A stretch of 6,125 bases of DNA. Origin: Candidatus Woesearchaeota archaeon (GTDB lineage Archaea > Nanobdellota > Nanobdellia > Woesearchaeales > WJKL01). How positions within the stretch are numbered: the stretch's first letter is position 1; each line of letters begins with the position of its first letter. The position numbers and the translations under genes are program-made. The stretch is from positions 1 through 6,125 of the forward strand of contig JAHWIT010000050.1 in the NCBI GenBank assembly GCA_019322455.1, given 5' to 3'. Shown piece by piece: positions 1 to 5,627 of this stretch. Below the pieces are notes generated by a model that saw only the letters and a list, made by a program, of their open reading frames with translations, had not been told where the DNA came from and searched no databases.

Positions 1-2
1 AA

Positions 3-587
3 AGGGATGCTTTAATTGTATCATTGCCTATTGAGATGGAGAAGGAGCTGAGGAAAAACAGTCCTGAAAAGGCAGATTTAGTAATGGGTGGATTTTTCAG
101 GGTTCAGCCGGATCAAGTATTAGGAAGGTGCAGTTTTAATTTAATGGAAAAGAATGTAAGAATTGTTGGAACAAAACCTTTTTTTAAAAAAGCAAAGAAA
201 GTGAAAAAGATTGTGTTTGGACAGGGATTTAAATTAGATATGAAAAGAATACAAGGAACAACTAGTTTTGAATTAGTAGGTGGAGTAAAAGCAGAAAAAC
301 CAAAAGTAGAAGAAAAGAAATGTGAGGAGAAAGAAGAAGTAAAACCAGTGGAACCTATTAAAAAACCTGAAAAACCAAAAATTCAACCAGAACCTTCTAA
401 AGAAATTGAAAAACCAAAAAAGAGAGCAAGAAAAAGAAGAAAGAAAACTCAATCTCAAAAAGATAATCAAACTAAATCAGTTCAAGATAAAAAGCCAGGA
501 AAAAAAATAATTAAGATTAAAGCTCAAAAGGTAAAAAGCAAAAATCCAAAACAAACAATAAAACAATTATCTGAGATATATGGCTAA
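3..587 (+). CDS. Uncharacterised protein with Lys/Pro-rich basic C-terminal tail (5' end possibly outside the window)
   Basis: I do not recognise this family. The frame is open from the window edge with no stop before it. The first in-frame start-like codons are TTG at 24 and ATG at 36, neither with a convincing ribosome binding site, so the true start probably lies upstream. Numbered from the TTG codon, residues 1-88 look globular and beta-rich, with two similar segments (G23 to L40 and G68 to L84) that share a G-F...G-x-x-S-F-x-L pattern. Residues from about 89 to the end are low-complexity, rich in Lys, Glu, Pro and later Arg; roughly a third of the tail is Lys or Arg, with a strongly basic KKRARKRRKK cluster, then a short end QLSEIYG. 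No signal peptide or membrane segment is visible. The last 8 nt overlap the start of the MinD-like gene, implying coupled translation. A nucleic-acid-binding or ATPase-partner role is possible but only inferred. Confidence 0.75.
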   Translation, partial: RDALIVSLPIEMEKELRKNSPEKADLVMGGFFRVQPDQVLGRCSFNLMEKNVRIVGTKPFFKKAKKVKKIVFGQGFKLDMKRIQGTTSFELVGGVKAEKPKVEEKKCEEKEEVKPVEPIKKPEKPKIQPEPSKEIEKPKKRARKRRKKTQSQKDNQTKSVQDKKPGKKIIKIKAQKVKSKNPKQTIKQLSEIYG

Positions 588-1359
588 AAAAATAGGGATA
601 ATAGCAATAAAAGGAGGAGTTGGAAAGACAACTGTAAGTGCAAACTTAGCAATAGCAATTGCGCAGCAGGGGAAAAAGGTATTAGCTGTTGATGCGAATT
701 TCTCAGCACCAAACTTAGGGCTTCATTTAGGGATTATAGAACCAACATACACACTGCATGATGTTTTCTCAGGAAGAGTAGGCATAGCAAAAGCAGTATA
801 CAGGCATGAATTAGGATTTAATTTTATACTGTCTTCTTTGAAAAAGGAAAGAAGGATAAGACATAATGAACTGAAAAGAGAATTAAGCAAGATAGAGCAT
901 TTATATGATTATATAGTAATAGACAGCAGCCCAAATCTGAATGAAGAAACACTTTCAGCAATGATGGCAAGTGATGAATTGTTTGTGGTTACAAGCCCTG
1001 ATACAACAACCTTAAGCACAACTTTGTATGCAGTTAAAAAAGCAAAGGAAAGAGGAACAAGAATAACTGGATTATTATTAAACAAATATTATGGAAAAGA
1101 TTTTGAGCTGAGCTTTGAGGATATAGAGCAAGCATCAGGGGTTCCAATACTTGCTGCATTCAAGCATAATATTAATTTTGCAAAAGCAACATGCAACCAA
1201 AGACCATTATTAGCAGAAAATGCAAATAGCTTTGCAGCACAAGAATACCGTGATCTAGCTGCATGTATAACAAAAGAACAAAAGACAAATATATTTACAA
1301 CTATAAGAAGAAAGATATATACATCACCAACAGAAAGAAATAGATTGTCTTTAAATTAA
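580..1359 (+). CDS. minD: MinD/ParA-like P-loop ATPase
   Basis: This is a deviant-Walker-A (SIMIBI) ATPase, a family that dimerises around ATP and positions proteins, DNA or division sites. The deviant Walker A motif KGGVGKTT is at residues 11-18, with signature lysine K11 and P-loop lysine K16. The second motif VDANFSAPNLGLHLG is at 37-51, with D38 kept but Asn at position 40, where E. coli MinD has Asp. Walker B (YIVIDSSP) is at 111-118 with D115. The 259-residue length is usual for MinD. The C-terminus has IFTTIRRKIY, possibly weakly amphipathic, followed by a polar end, so a MinD-type membrane-targeting helix is uncertain. The ATG at 580 overlaps the upstream stop (ATATGGCTAA) and has no Shine-Dalgarno, so termination-reinitiation is likely. 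The 3' end overlaps pheT by 9 bp, tail to tail. The fold is sure; the division versus partition role is not. Confidence 0.9.
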   Translation: MAKKIGIIAIKGGVGKTTVSANLAIAIAQQGKKVLAVDANFSAPNLGLHLGIIEPTYTLHDVFSGRVGIAKAVYRHELGFNFILSSLKKERRIRHNELKRELSKIEHLYDYIVIDSSPNLNEETLSAMMASDELFVVTSPDTTTLSTTLYAVKKAKERGTRITGLLLNKYYGKDFELSFEDIEQASGVPILAAFKHNINFAKATCNQRPLLAENANSFAAQEYRDLAACITKEQKTNIFTTIRRKIYTSPTERNRLSLN

Positions 1360-3000
1360 AAATAATTCTGTCAAATTTACTTCAAAACCAACTACAGGAA
1401 CGTTTAAATCATTATTTTTAAGAACTTCTGGTGAGAATTCTCCTATAAATCCTACTTTTTTGTTATTTGAGATAACTCTTCCAACACGTCCTGGAATAAA
1501 GCTGTTGTGTTCAGCTTCTTTTATTTCATATTTTATTCCTAATAATCTCATTATTAAGTCTAAAGCTTGTTTTGCTTCTGTGAAATCTGCATCTTTGTTT
1601 GCGCTTAGAAGAGCAATTCTATGGTAATCATAAATATCTTCTCCTTTTTTAACTGTAACTAGGCCTTGTTCAAAGATTTTTTGAGGATAATCAACATGTT
1701 TGTTTTTGCTTAGAACTTCCATTAGAATTGGCAATAACCAGGTTCTGACAACTGAATATGTTTCTGACATGTATTCTTTTATTTCAATTGTTCCAAAATC
1801 TTCCATATTCATGTTTTCATAAAGAACTTTTTTATTAGATAAGATTGCACTCATTACTTCTTGATAGCCTAAGCCAACTAATATTTCTCTTGATTTATTG
1901 ATGAATTTATTAATTTCAAAGGTTTTTCCAGGTGTAAATGTCTTTAAGGATTCAGGCTTAATATTATTATAACCATAAGAGATTGCAATATCTTCAATTA
2001 CATCATTTGGATGAATGATGTCTTTTCTATAATCTGGGATTTTTACTTTTCCTTCTTTGTAATCATATCTCATTCTTTCTGCAAGTTTTTTTATTTCTTC
2101 ATCTTTCAAATCTAAACCAATAAGATTTTTTATCTGTTCTTTTGTTATTTTAATAGTTTCATCAAACATAAAAGGAGTAGTTATTTTTTTATCAGGATAT
2201 TTGATATCAACTGCATCAATCCTAAATCCTCTGTCATAGAATGCTTGTGAAAATATATTTGCTGCTAATAAAACAGCATTTAGGTCATCTCCTGTTGCTT
2301 CAAAAAACAGATTTTCATCTCCAATATCAATTTTTCCTGAATAATTGCTGTTAATGATTGGAGGGAATGATAAAATATTGTTTTCATTATCAACCAAGAG
2401 AGGATATTGATTAAATCCTTCTAAGATCCATGCATATTCTTTTCCTTTTGGATGGCCTTCTAGAATTTCTTGCTGAGTCATTTCTTTTTTGAATTCTAAT
2501 GGAGTAAATTTAATTGATTCTGGAGAAGTTGCTTTGTAGGTTATTGGGAATTTTATTTTTTTATAGTTGTAAACTCCAATTGCTACTTTTTTTCTTCTTC
2601 TGCCATAGGATTCACAGAATTTTTCCTGTAGATCTATTAACTGCTTTATTAGATAATCATCAACTTTACAGCCTTTTGCAACAAATGCTGAAATATAAGG
2701 CCTTATTTTTGAGACTGATTTATCTACAATTAATTCATGCTTTGATTCTTTGAAAATTTCCAGTTCTGGAATGCCTTTTTCTTTATTGATTAAACCTTTG
2801 AATAATCTTGCAACTCCTTCAACTGACCAAAGATAAGGCAAGTTTGTGTCACCAAATGAGATTGAGACTTCATCTGTATCCTTATCATAATTTTCAAATT
2901 CACCTTTTCCATAACTTGCAAGGCTTTCAATCTCTTCAATTGTCAGTTTTTTTCCTACTAAATTCTGCAAATCTTTTAGTGAAAATGTTATGGTTGGCAT
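1351..3000 (-). CDS. pheT: Phenylalanyl-tRNA synthetase beta subunit, archaeal type
   Basis: This is the non-catalytic chain of the cytoplasmic heterotetramer that charges tRNA-Phe with phenylalanine. At 549 residues it fits the short archaeal/eukaryotic form, without the N-terminal EMAP-like tRNA-binding domain or the C-terminal anticodon-binding domain of bacterial PheT. It starts MPTITFSLKDLQ, typical of archaeal PheT, which supports the ATG. A B3/B4 (editing) region spans about 85-260, with the conserved LSFPPIINS at 210-218. A B5 domain spans about 270-350, with IPDYRKDIIHPNDVIED at 321-337; D327, D333, E336 and D337 match the usual magnesium-binding spacing. The catalytic-like core is about 360-549, with SETYSVVRTWLLP at 412-424, where many relatives have NPxSE just before (here EYMSE). 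It lies 1 nt after pheS in the same operon, with no Shine-Dalgarno. The C-terminal codons overlap the end of minD on the other strand. Confidence 0.96.
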   Translation of the reverse strand: MPTITFSLKDLQNLVGKKLTIEEIESLASYGKGEFENYDKDTDEVSISFGDTNLPYLWSVEGVARLFKGLINKEKGIPELEIFKESKHELIVDKSVSKIRPYISAFVAKGCKVDDYLIKQLIDLQEKFCESYGRRRKKVAIGVYNYKKIKFPITYKATSPESIKFTPLEFKKEMTQQEILEGHPKGKEYAWILEGFNQYPLLVDNENNILSFPPIINSNYSGKIDIGDENLFFEATGDDLNAVLLAANIFSQAFYDRGFRIDAVDIKYPDKKITTPFMFDETIKITKEQIKNLIGLDLKDEEIKKLAERMRYDYKEGKVKIPDYRKDIIHPNDVIEDIAISYGYNNIKPESLKTFTPGKTFEINKFINKSREILVGLGYQEVMSAILSNKKVLYENMNMEDFGTIEIKEYMSETYSVVRTWLLPILMEVLSKNKHVDYPQKIFEQGLVTVKKGEDIYDYHRIALLSANKDADFTEAKQALDLIMRLLGIKYEIKEAEHNSFIPGRVGRVISNNKKVGFIGEFSPEVLKNNDLNVPVVGFEVNLTELFLI

Positions 3001-3001
3001 T

Positions 3002-4522
3002 TTATACTAATTTAGTTGTTCTTAAAAATTTTAGATCATGGCTAAATAACTGCCTTATATCTTTGATTCCAAGTTTGAACATTGCAATTCTATCAATACC
3101 CAAGCCCCATGCAATTACAGGAACTTCTTTTCCTGTTAAAGGCTTGACTAATTCTGGACGGAAGATTCCTGCTCCCCCTAATTCAATCCAGCCTAGTTTT
3201 GGATGCTTTGCAAATAATTCAACAGAGGGTTCTGTAAAAGGAAAATAAGCAGGAACTAGTTTTACTTCATCTGTTTCTGCAAATTCTTTTGCAAACATTT
3301 TTAATAATCCAAACAAATGTTTTAGATTAAGCCCTTGCTCTACAACAATTCCTTCTGTCTGATAAAAATCACAATTATGGGTTACATCAATTACATCATA
3401 TCTAAAGCATCTTGTTATTCCAAAATATTTTCCTGGAATTTTTAGATCTTTAGAAGCTAACATTCTTGCTGAGCAGGCTGTTCCTTGTGTTCTTAGCAAG
3501 TTTCTGTGGGTTCTTTTGACATCAAATTTATACTGCCATCCTTTGCTGCCTGTTTCAAATCCATTTTCATGAGCTTTTTTTACTTTTTCAACTATTTTTT
3601 CATCTAGTTTGCAATATGCTGGATCTTTTATGTAATATGCCTGGTGAATATCACGAGCAGAATGGAATTGAGGCATGAATAAGGCATCCATATCCCAAAA
3701 ATCAGATTCAACAACCGGGCCATCCATTTCTGAGAAGCCTATTGACAAGAATTTTTCTCTAACTTGGTCTAAAAATCTTCTATAATGCTGTTTTCTTCCT
3801 CCATAGATTTCAGGAACATTAATTTCAACATCATATCTTCTGAATTTTTTTCCTTGCCAATTTCCTGTTTGAAGCAATTCTGGAATTAATCTATCAATTA
3901 TTTTTTTGTCTGTAATTTTTTCTTTTGCTGCTTTTTTACCTAAATCAGTTAGTTCTATTTTTTTTGTTTTTTGTATTTTTGAGATTATAATATTTTTTCT
4001 CTTTTTTAGATTCTCGTATGTTGCTTTTTCTTGCTCATTTAATGATTTTAGTTCTGCTGGAAGTTTTTTTAGTAGGTTCTCTTCATCTGTTTTTTCTAAA
4101 AGCTGCTTTCCCATTGGTGTTATTGAAAATATTAATTTATTGTCTTTCTTTTCAATTAATACTGCAGAATTTTTCTTTAAAGTTCCTACACTAACTCCAA
4201 ATTCTTCTTTTGAAAGATTTGCTGACTTGATTATTTCTTCTGAATCTTTTTTAGCCTCTTTGATTTGAGCTAGAAATCTTTTTTCTGGAAATTCTTTATG
4301 AAGATATTCTTTTCCATTTTTTCCTAATTCAACAACTTCTTTGAGTTCATCTTTTAATTTAACAACTTTTTTATTTTCTAACCACTGCAAAGCACGCATA
4401 ACTTCAACATCTTTTAGATTTGTTTGTTTTAAAATTTCATTAAAGTCTAGAGTTTTATCCAGAACCGGCAGTACTTTTCTCTCTAAAGGATGCAGTGTAT
4501 CAATTAATTTCTTGATATCCAT
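3002..4522 (-). CDS. pheS: Phenylalanyl-tRNA synthetase alpha (catalytic) subunit, archaeal type
   Basis: This is the class II catalytic chain that activates phenylalanine and transfers it to tRNA-Phe, acting with PheT. The 506-residue length fits archaeal PheS. Residues 1 to about 200 are the winged-helix-like tRNA-binding region (start MDIKKLIDTLHPLERKVLP). Class II motif 1 is at about 271-291 (VESDFWDMDALFMPQFHSAR), motif 2 at about 367-395 (FGITRCFRYD, then FYQTEGIVVE), and motif 3 at about 471-490 (AWGLGIDRIAMFKLGIKDIR). Expected phenylalanine-pocket residues include T348, Q388 and F454. One oddity: residues 344-348 read RTQGT, where relatives I can recall (human FARSA) read RTHTT. The gene is first in the pheS-pheT operon. 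It has no Shine-Dalgarno, but a TATA-like box centred 27 nt upstream of the ATG suggests a leaderless transcript. Confidence 0.96.
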   Translation of the reverse strand: MDIKKLIDTLHPLERKVLPVLDKTLDFNEILKQTNLKDVEVMRALQWLENKKVVKLKDELKEVVELGKNGKEYLHKEFPEKRFLAQIKEAKKDSEEIIKSANLSKEEFGVSVGTLKKNSAVLIEKKDNKLIFSITPMGKQLLEKTDEENLLKKLPAELKSLNEQEKATYENLKKRKNIIISKIQKTKKIELTDLGKKAAKEKITDKKIIDRLIPELLQTGNWQGKKFRRYDVEINVPEIYGGRKQHYRRFLDQVREKFLSIGFSEMDGPVVESDFWDMDALFMPQFHSARDIHQAYYIKDPAYCKLDEKIVEKVKKAHENGFETGSKGWQYKFDVKRTHRNLLRTQGTACSARMLASKDLKIPGKYFGITRCFRYDVIDVTHNCDFYQTEGIVVEQGLNLKHLFGLLKMFAKEFAETDEVKLVPAYFPFTEPSVELFAKHPKLGWIELGGAGIFRPELVKPLTGKEVPVIAWGLGIDRIAMFKLGIKDIRQLFSHDLKFLRTTKLV

Positions 4523-4543
4523 TATTGAGAATTTATTGAGAAA
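4522..4543 (-). repeat. 11-bp tandem repeat ending in the pheS start codon
   Basis: Two adjacent 11-bp units (plus-strand TTATTGAGAAT at 4522-4532 and TTATTGAGAAA at 4533-4543) differ only at the last base. The proximal copy ends in the first base of the pheS ATG. If pheS is leaderless, the repeat lies between the TATA box and the start site. It may be a small duplication or a binding site; no function can be assigned. Confidence 0.6.
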
Positions 4544-4544
4544 T

Positions 4545-4573
4545 GTTTAAAAATGTTACTATAAATCTCTTTT
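4545..4573 (-). promoter_or_regulatory. pheS-pheT operon promoter (TATA region)
   Basis: Read on the minus strand, TTTTTAAA (4553-4546) is centred about 27 nt upstream of the pheS ATG, which would place transcription start at or next to the start codon. The block AGTAACAT (4560-4553) runs into it and also stands directly upstream of the trmB TATA box. A second candidate, ATTTATAG (4566-4559), has purine-rich AAAAGAG upstream as in a BRE and would give a leader of about 14 nt. I favour the first because of the block shared with trmB; both are sequence-only predictions. Confidence 0.45.
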
Positions 4574-4599
4574 AACTGCTTTTGTAATTGGTTTTATAG

Positions 4600-4624
4600 A
4601 AAAAGAAAAGCTATTTAAGCTTTT
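4600..4624 (-). terminator. Terminator-like hairpin and T-tract at the end of the trmB gene
   Basis: A perfect inverted repeat, AAAAGCT (4606-4612) and AGCTTTT (4618-4624), has a 5-nt loop ATTTA. On the minus strand the trmB stop codon starts in the loop, and the 3' arm AGCTTTT runs directly into C-TTTTT (to 4600). A T-rich tract is the usual archaeal termination signal, and the hairpin adds a bacterial-like look. On the plus strand the arm runs into T6 as well, so the element could act both ways. It separates trmB from the pheS promoter. Confidence 0.5.
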
Positions 4625-5418
4625 TTCATTCCTTTCCATGCAATGTCAAATAAGCTGTTTAATGCATTACCGAAGAAAGGAGAGTTTACCCATATTCCCA
4701 CATCATATGTTGGATGAACTTCTTTATCATCAAGAACCATAAATATAACTTCTTTTCCGTCAATAACACAGAATCTTGCTTTTGGGTCTGCTGTGCTTCT
4801 TATTTCTGCTAAACTAGCAAGTTCTTTTACTGCATTTTTGCATTCTTTTGTTATTGGTGCTGCAACCCTTACACTGACTCCTTTTTTCTTGAGTTTTTCT
4901 AATACTGGTTTAAGGCCTTCTGCTTTTCTTATTAGGCCTTGAGAGGTTGTCATTAGTGTAACGCTTTTTTCAGCATTTTTTAAAGTAAGTTCCAAATGAT
5001 TATATAAATTATGTCTTCCTCTTAAACTGCCAGACAAATCAGTTGGTTCAACTAATTCTATGCCTTGGCTATGAAGAGTGTTTAATTCACCAAGGACCTC
5101 TGTTTCTTTTAAGTTTTCAAGTCTTTTAATTTTTTCATCTGCTTCTATTTTCATATTTTTCTTAACTCTTTCAACAACTTCAGGAGGAGAAACAGCAATA
5201 TATTTAATTGGCTTTCCAAGCTTCATTACAACAAATCCTTTTTTCTCTAAGGATTCTAGAACATCGTAGCTTCTTGATCTTGGAACATTTGCAATATCAG
5301 ATAATTCACCAGCAGTTGATACTCCTCTAGAAAGTAATGCAGTCCATATTTTAACTTCATACAAATTCAATGAAAAATACCGTCTTAATTTGCTTAAAAA
5401 TTCGTCTTTAACAATCAT
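4615..5418 (-). CDS. TrmB-family transcriptional regulator
   Basis: This is a predicted DNA-binding regulator of the archaeal TrmB type, a family that controls sugar uptake and central carbon metabolism in characterised species. Residues 15-63 form the winged helix-turn-helix: FSLNLYEVKIWTALLSRG leads into the recognition region STAGELSDIANVPRSRSYDV and the wing EKKGFVV. Residues about 78-120 are charged and helical (a likely coiled-coil dimer linker). Residues about 125-267 are an effector-like domain with NLYNHLELTLKNAEKSV, a segment KKKGVSVRVAAPI, and ARFCVIDGKEVIFMVLDDKE, resembling the PLD-like C-terminal domain of many archaeal TrmB homologues. The ligand is unknown. The ATG at 5418 is fixed by a strong G-rich Shine-Dalgarno 6 nt upstream. 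It is divergent from the acyl-CoA synthetase gene, a plausible target, and precedes pheS on the same strand behind a terminator-like hairpin. Family sure, specific role inferred. Confidence 0.9.
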   Translation of the reverse strand: MIVKDEFLSKLRRYFSLNLYEVKIWTALLSRGVSTAGELSDIANVPRSRSYDVLESLEKKGFVVMKLGKPIKYIAVSPPEVVERVKKNMKIEADEKIKRLENLKETEVLGELNTLHSQGIELVEPTDLSGSLRGRHNLYNHLELTLKNAEKSVTLMTTSQGLIRKAEGLKPVLEKLKKKGVSVRVAAPITKECKNAVKELASLAEIRSTADPKARFCVIDGKEVIFMVLDDKEVHPTYDVGIWVNSPFFGNALNSLFDIAWKGMKKA

Positions 5419-5424
5419 TTGGCA

Positions 5425-5434
5425 CTCCCCCCTC
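5425..5434 (-). promoter_or_regulatory. Strong Shine-Dalgarno of the trmB gene
   Basis: On the minus strand GAGGGGGGAG ends 6 nt before the ATG. It is the only convincing Shine-Dalgarno before any gene start in the window; minD, pheT, pheS and the acyl-CoA synthetase gene lack one. It therefore decides the trmB start and implies a leadered mRNA. It contains an unbroken G6 run. Confidence 0.75.
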
Positions 5435-5446
5435 TTTTTTAAAACA

Positions 5447-5469
5447 TTAGATTTTTACTATCAATCTAA
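5447..5469. promoter_or_regulatory. Inverted repeat, candidate operator in the trmB leader
   Basis: TTAGATT (5447-5453) and AATCTAA (5463-5469) are perfect 7-bp arms around a 9-bp spacer, with half-site centres 16 bp apart. If the trmB TATA box at 5488-5493 is used, transcription should start near 5464, so the repeat covers the start site, a position suited to repression or autoregulation. It does not match the TATCAC-N5-GTGATA motif of Thermococcales TrmB-type regulators. Binding by this TrmB protein is inference. Confidence 0.4.
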
Positions 5470-5486
5470 ACGAATAGATATCACCA

Positions 5487-5514
5487 CTATAAATATGTTA
5501 CTCTTTTTTACTGC
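5487..5514 (-). promoter_or_regulatory. trmB promoter (TATA box and upstream shared element)
   Basis: On the minus strand the TATA-like ATTTATAG (5494-5487) is preceded directly by AGTAACAT (5502-5495) and by GCAGTAAAAAAGAG (5514-5501). The TATA centre lies about 72 nt from the ATG, predicting a leader of about 46 nt that carries the inverted repeat and the Shine-Dalgarno. The same two blocks, AGTAACAT and GCAGT...AAAAGAG, occur in the same order upstream of pheS. Confidence 0.5.
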
Positions 5515-5556
5515 AGTTTAGGCGTATCTGTTACTTTTTAATAAAACATAACTTAT

Positions 5557-5572
5557 ATATAAATATTTATAT
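5557..5572. repeat. 16-bp AT-only perfect palindrome between the divergent genes
   Basis: ATATAAAT followed by ATTTATAT is a perfect 16-bp dyad centred at 5564.5, in the middle of the intergenic region. It contains TATA-like TTTATA on the plus strand and its mirror on the minus strand. It could be an easily melted site, a regulator site or a spare TATA element. AT-only palindromes arise readily by chance in such DNA, so the functional claim is weak. Confidence 0.35.
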
Positions 5573-5590
5573 TTTGAATAGAACAATGTA

Positions 5591-5614
5591 GGAAAAGTTT
5601 AAATAATTTAAATA
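5591..5614 (+). promoter_or_regulatory. Promoter of the ADP-forming acyl-CoA synthetase gene (BRE and TATA)
   Basis: GGAAAAG (5591-5597), a BRE-like purine stretch, is followed at once by TTTAAATA (5598-5605), a textbook archaeal TATA box. Its centre lies 26-27 nt before the A of the ATG at 5628, predicting a leaderless mRNA; no Shine-Dalgarno is present. A second identical TTTAAATA lies at 5607-5614, 9 bp downstream, but is too close to the ATG for the usual TATA-to-start distance. Confidence 0.6.
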
Positions 5615-5627
5615 GAATGTAATAAAA

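Noticed and set aside
12..62. Similarity of LIVSLPIEMEKELRK to the start of an AbrB/SpoVT-like domain (pattern LVVSLPKEW)
   Set aside because: Only a few residues match, the expected following gly-asp loop is absent, and the region upstream lies outside the window.
273..470. Minus-strand open frame rich in Phe and Trp opposite the basic tail
   Set aside because: It is the antisense shadow of Lys/Glu codons (AAA, GAA); low-complexity and without a start context.
1415..1419. T5 run downstream of minD as a possible terminator
   Set aside because: A single short run inside pheT coding sequence, with no hairpin; too common in this AT-rich DNA to call.
2514..3248. Two plus-strand open frames (2514-2753, 2808-3248) opposite pheT and pheS
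   Set aside because: They lie antisense to clearly conserved synthetase sequence and have a shadow-like, Leu-rich composition with no recognisable domain.
3906..4550. Plus-strand open frames (3906-4268, 4341-4550) opposite the N-terminal half of pheS
   Set aside because: Phe/Ser-rich mirror of Lys-rich coding sequence; no family resemblance.
5078..5269. Plus-strand open frame opposite trmB
   Set aside because: Antisense to a well-supported winged-helix and linker coding region; no start signal.
5479..5484. TATCAC, a half-site of the TATCAC-N5-GTGATA motif of Thermococcales TrmB-type regulators, beside the trmB TATA box
   Set aside because: The second half is missing: the bases five further on are TAAATA, not GTGATA. 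A lone hexamer is not enough.
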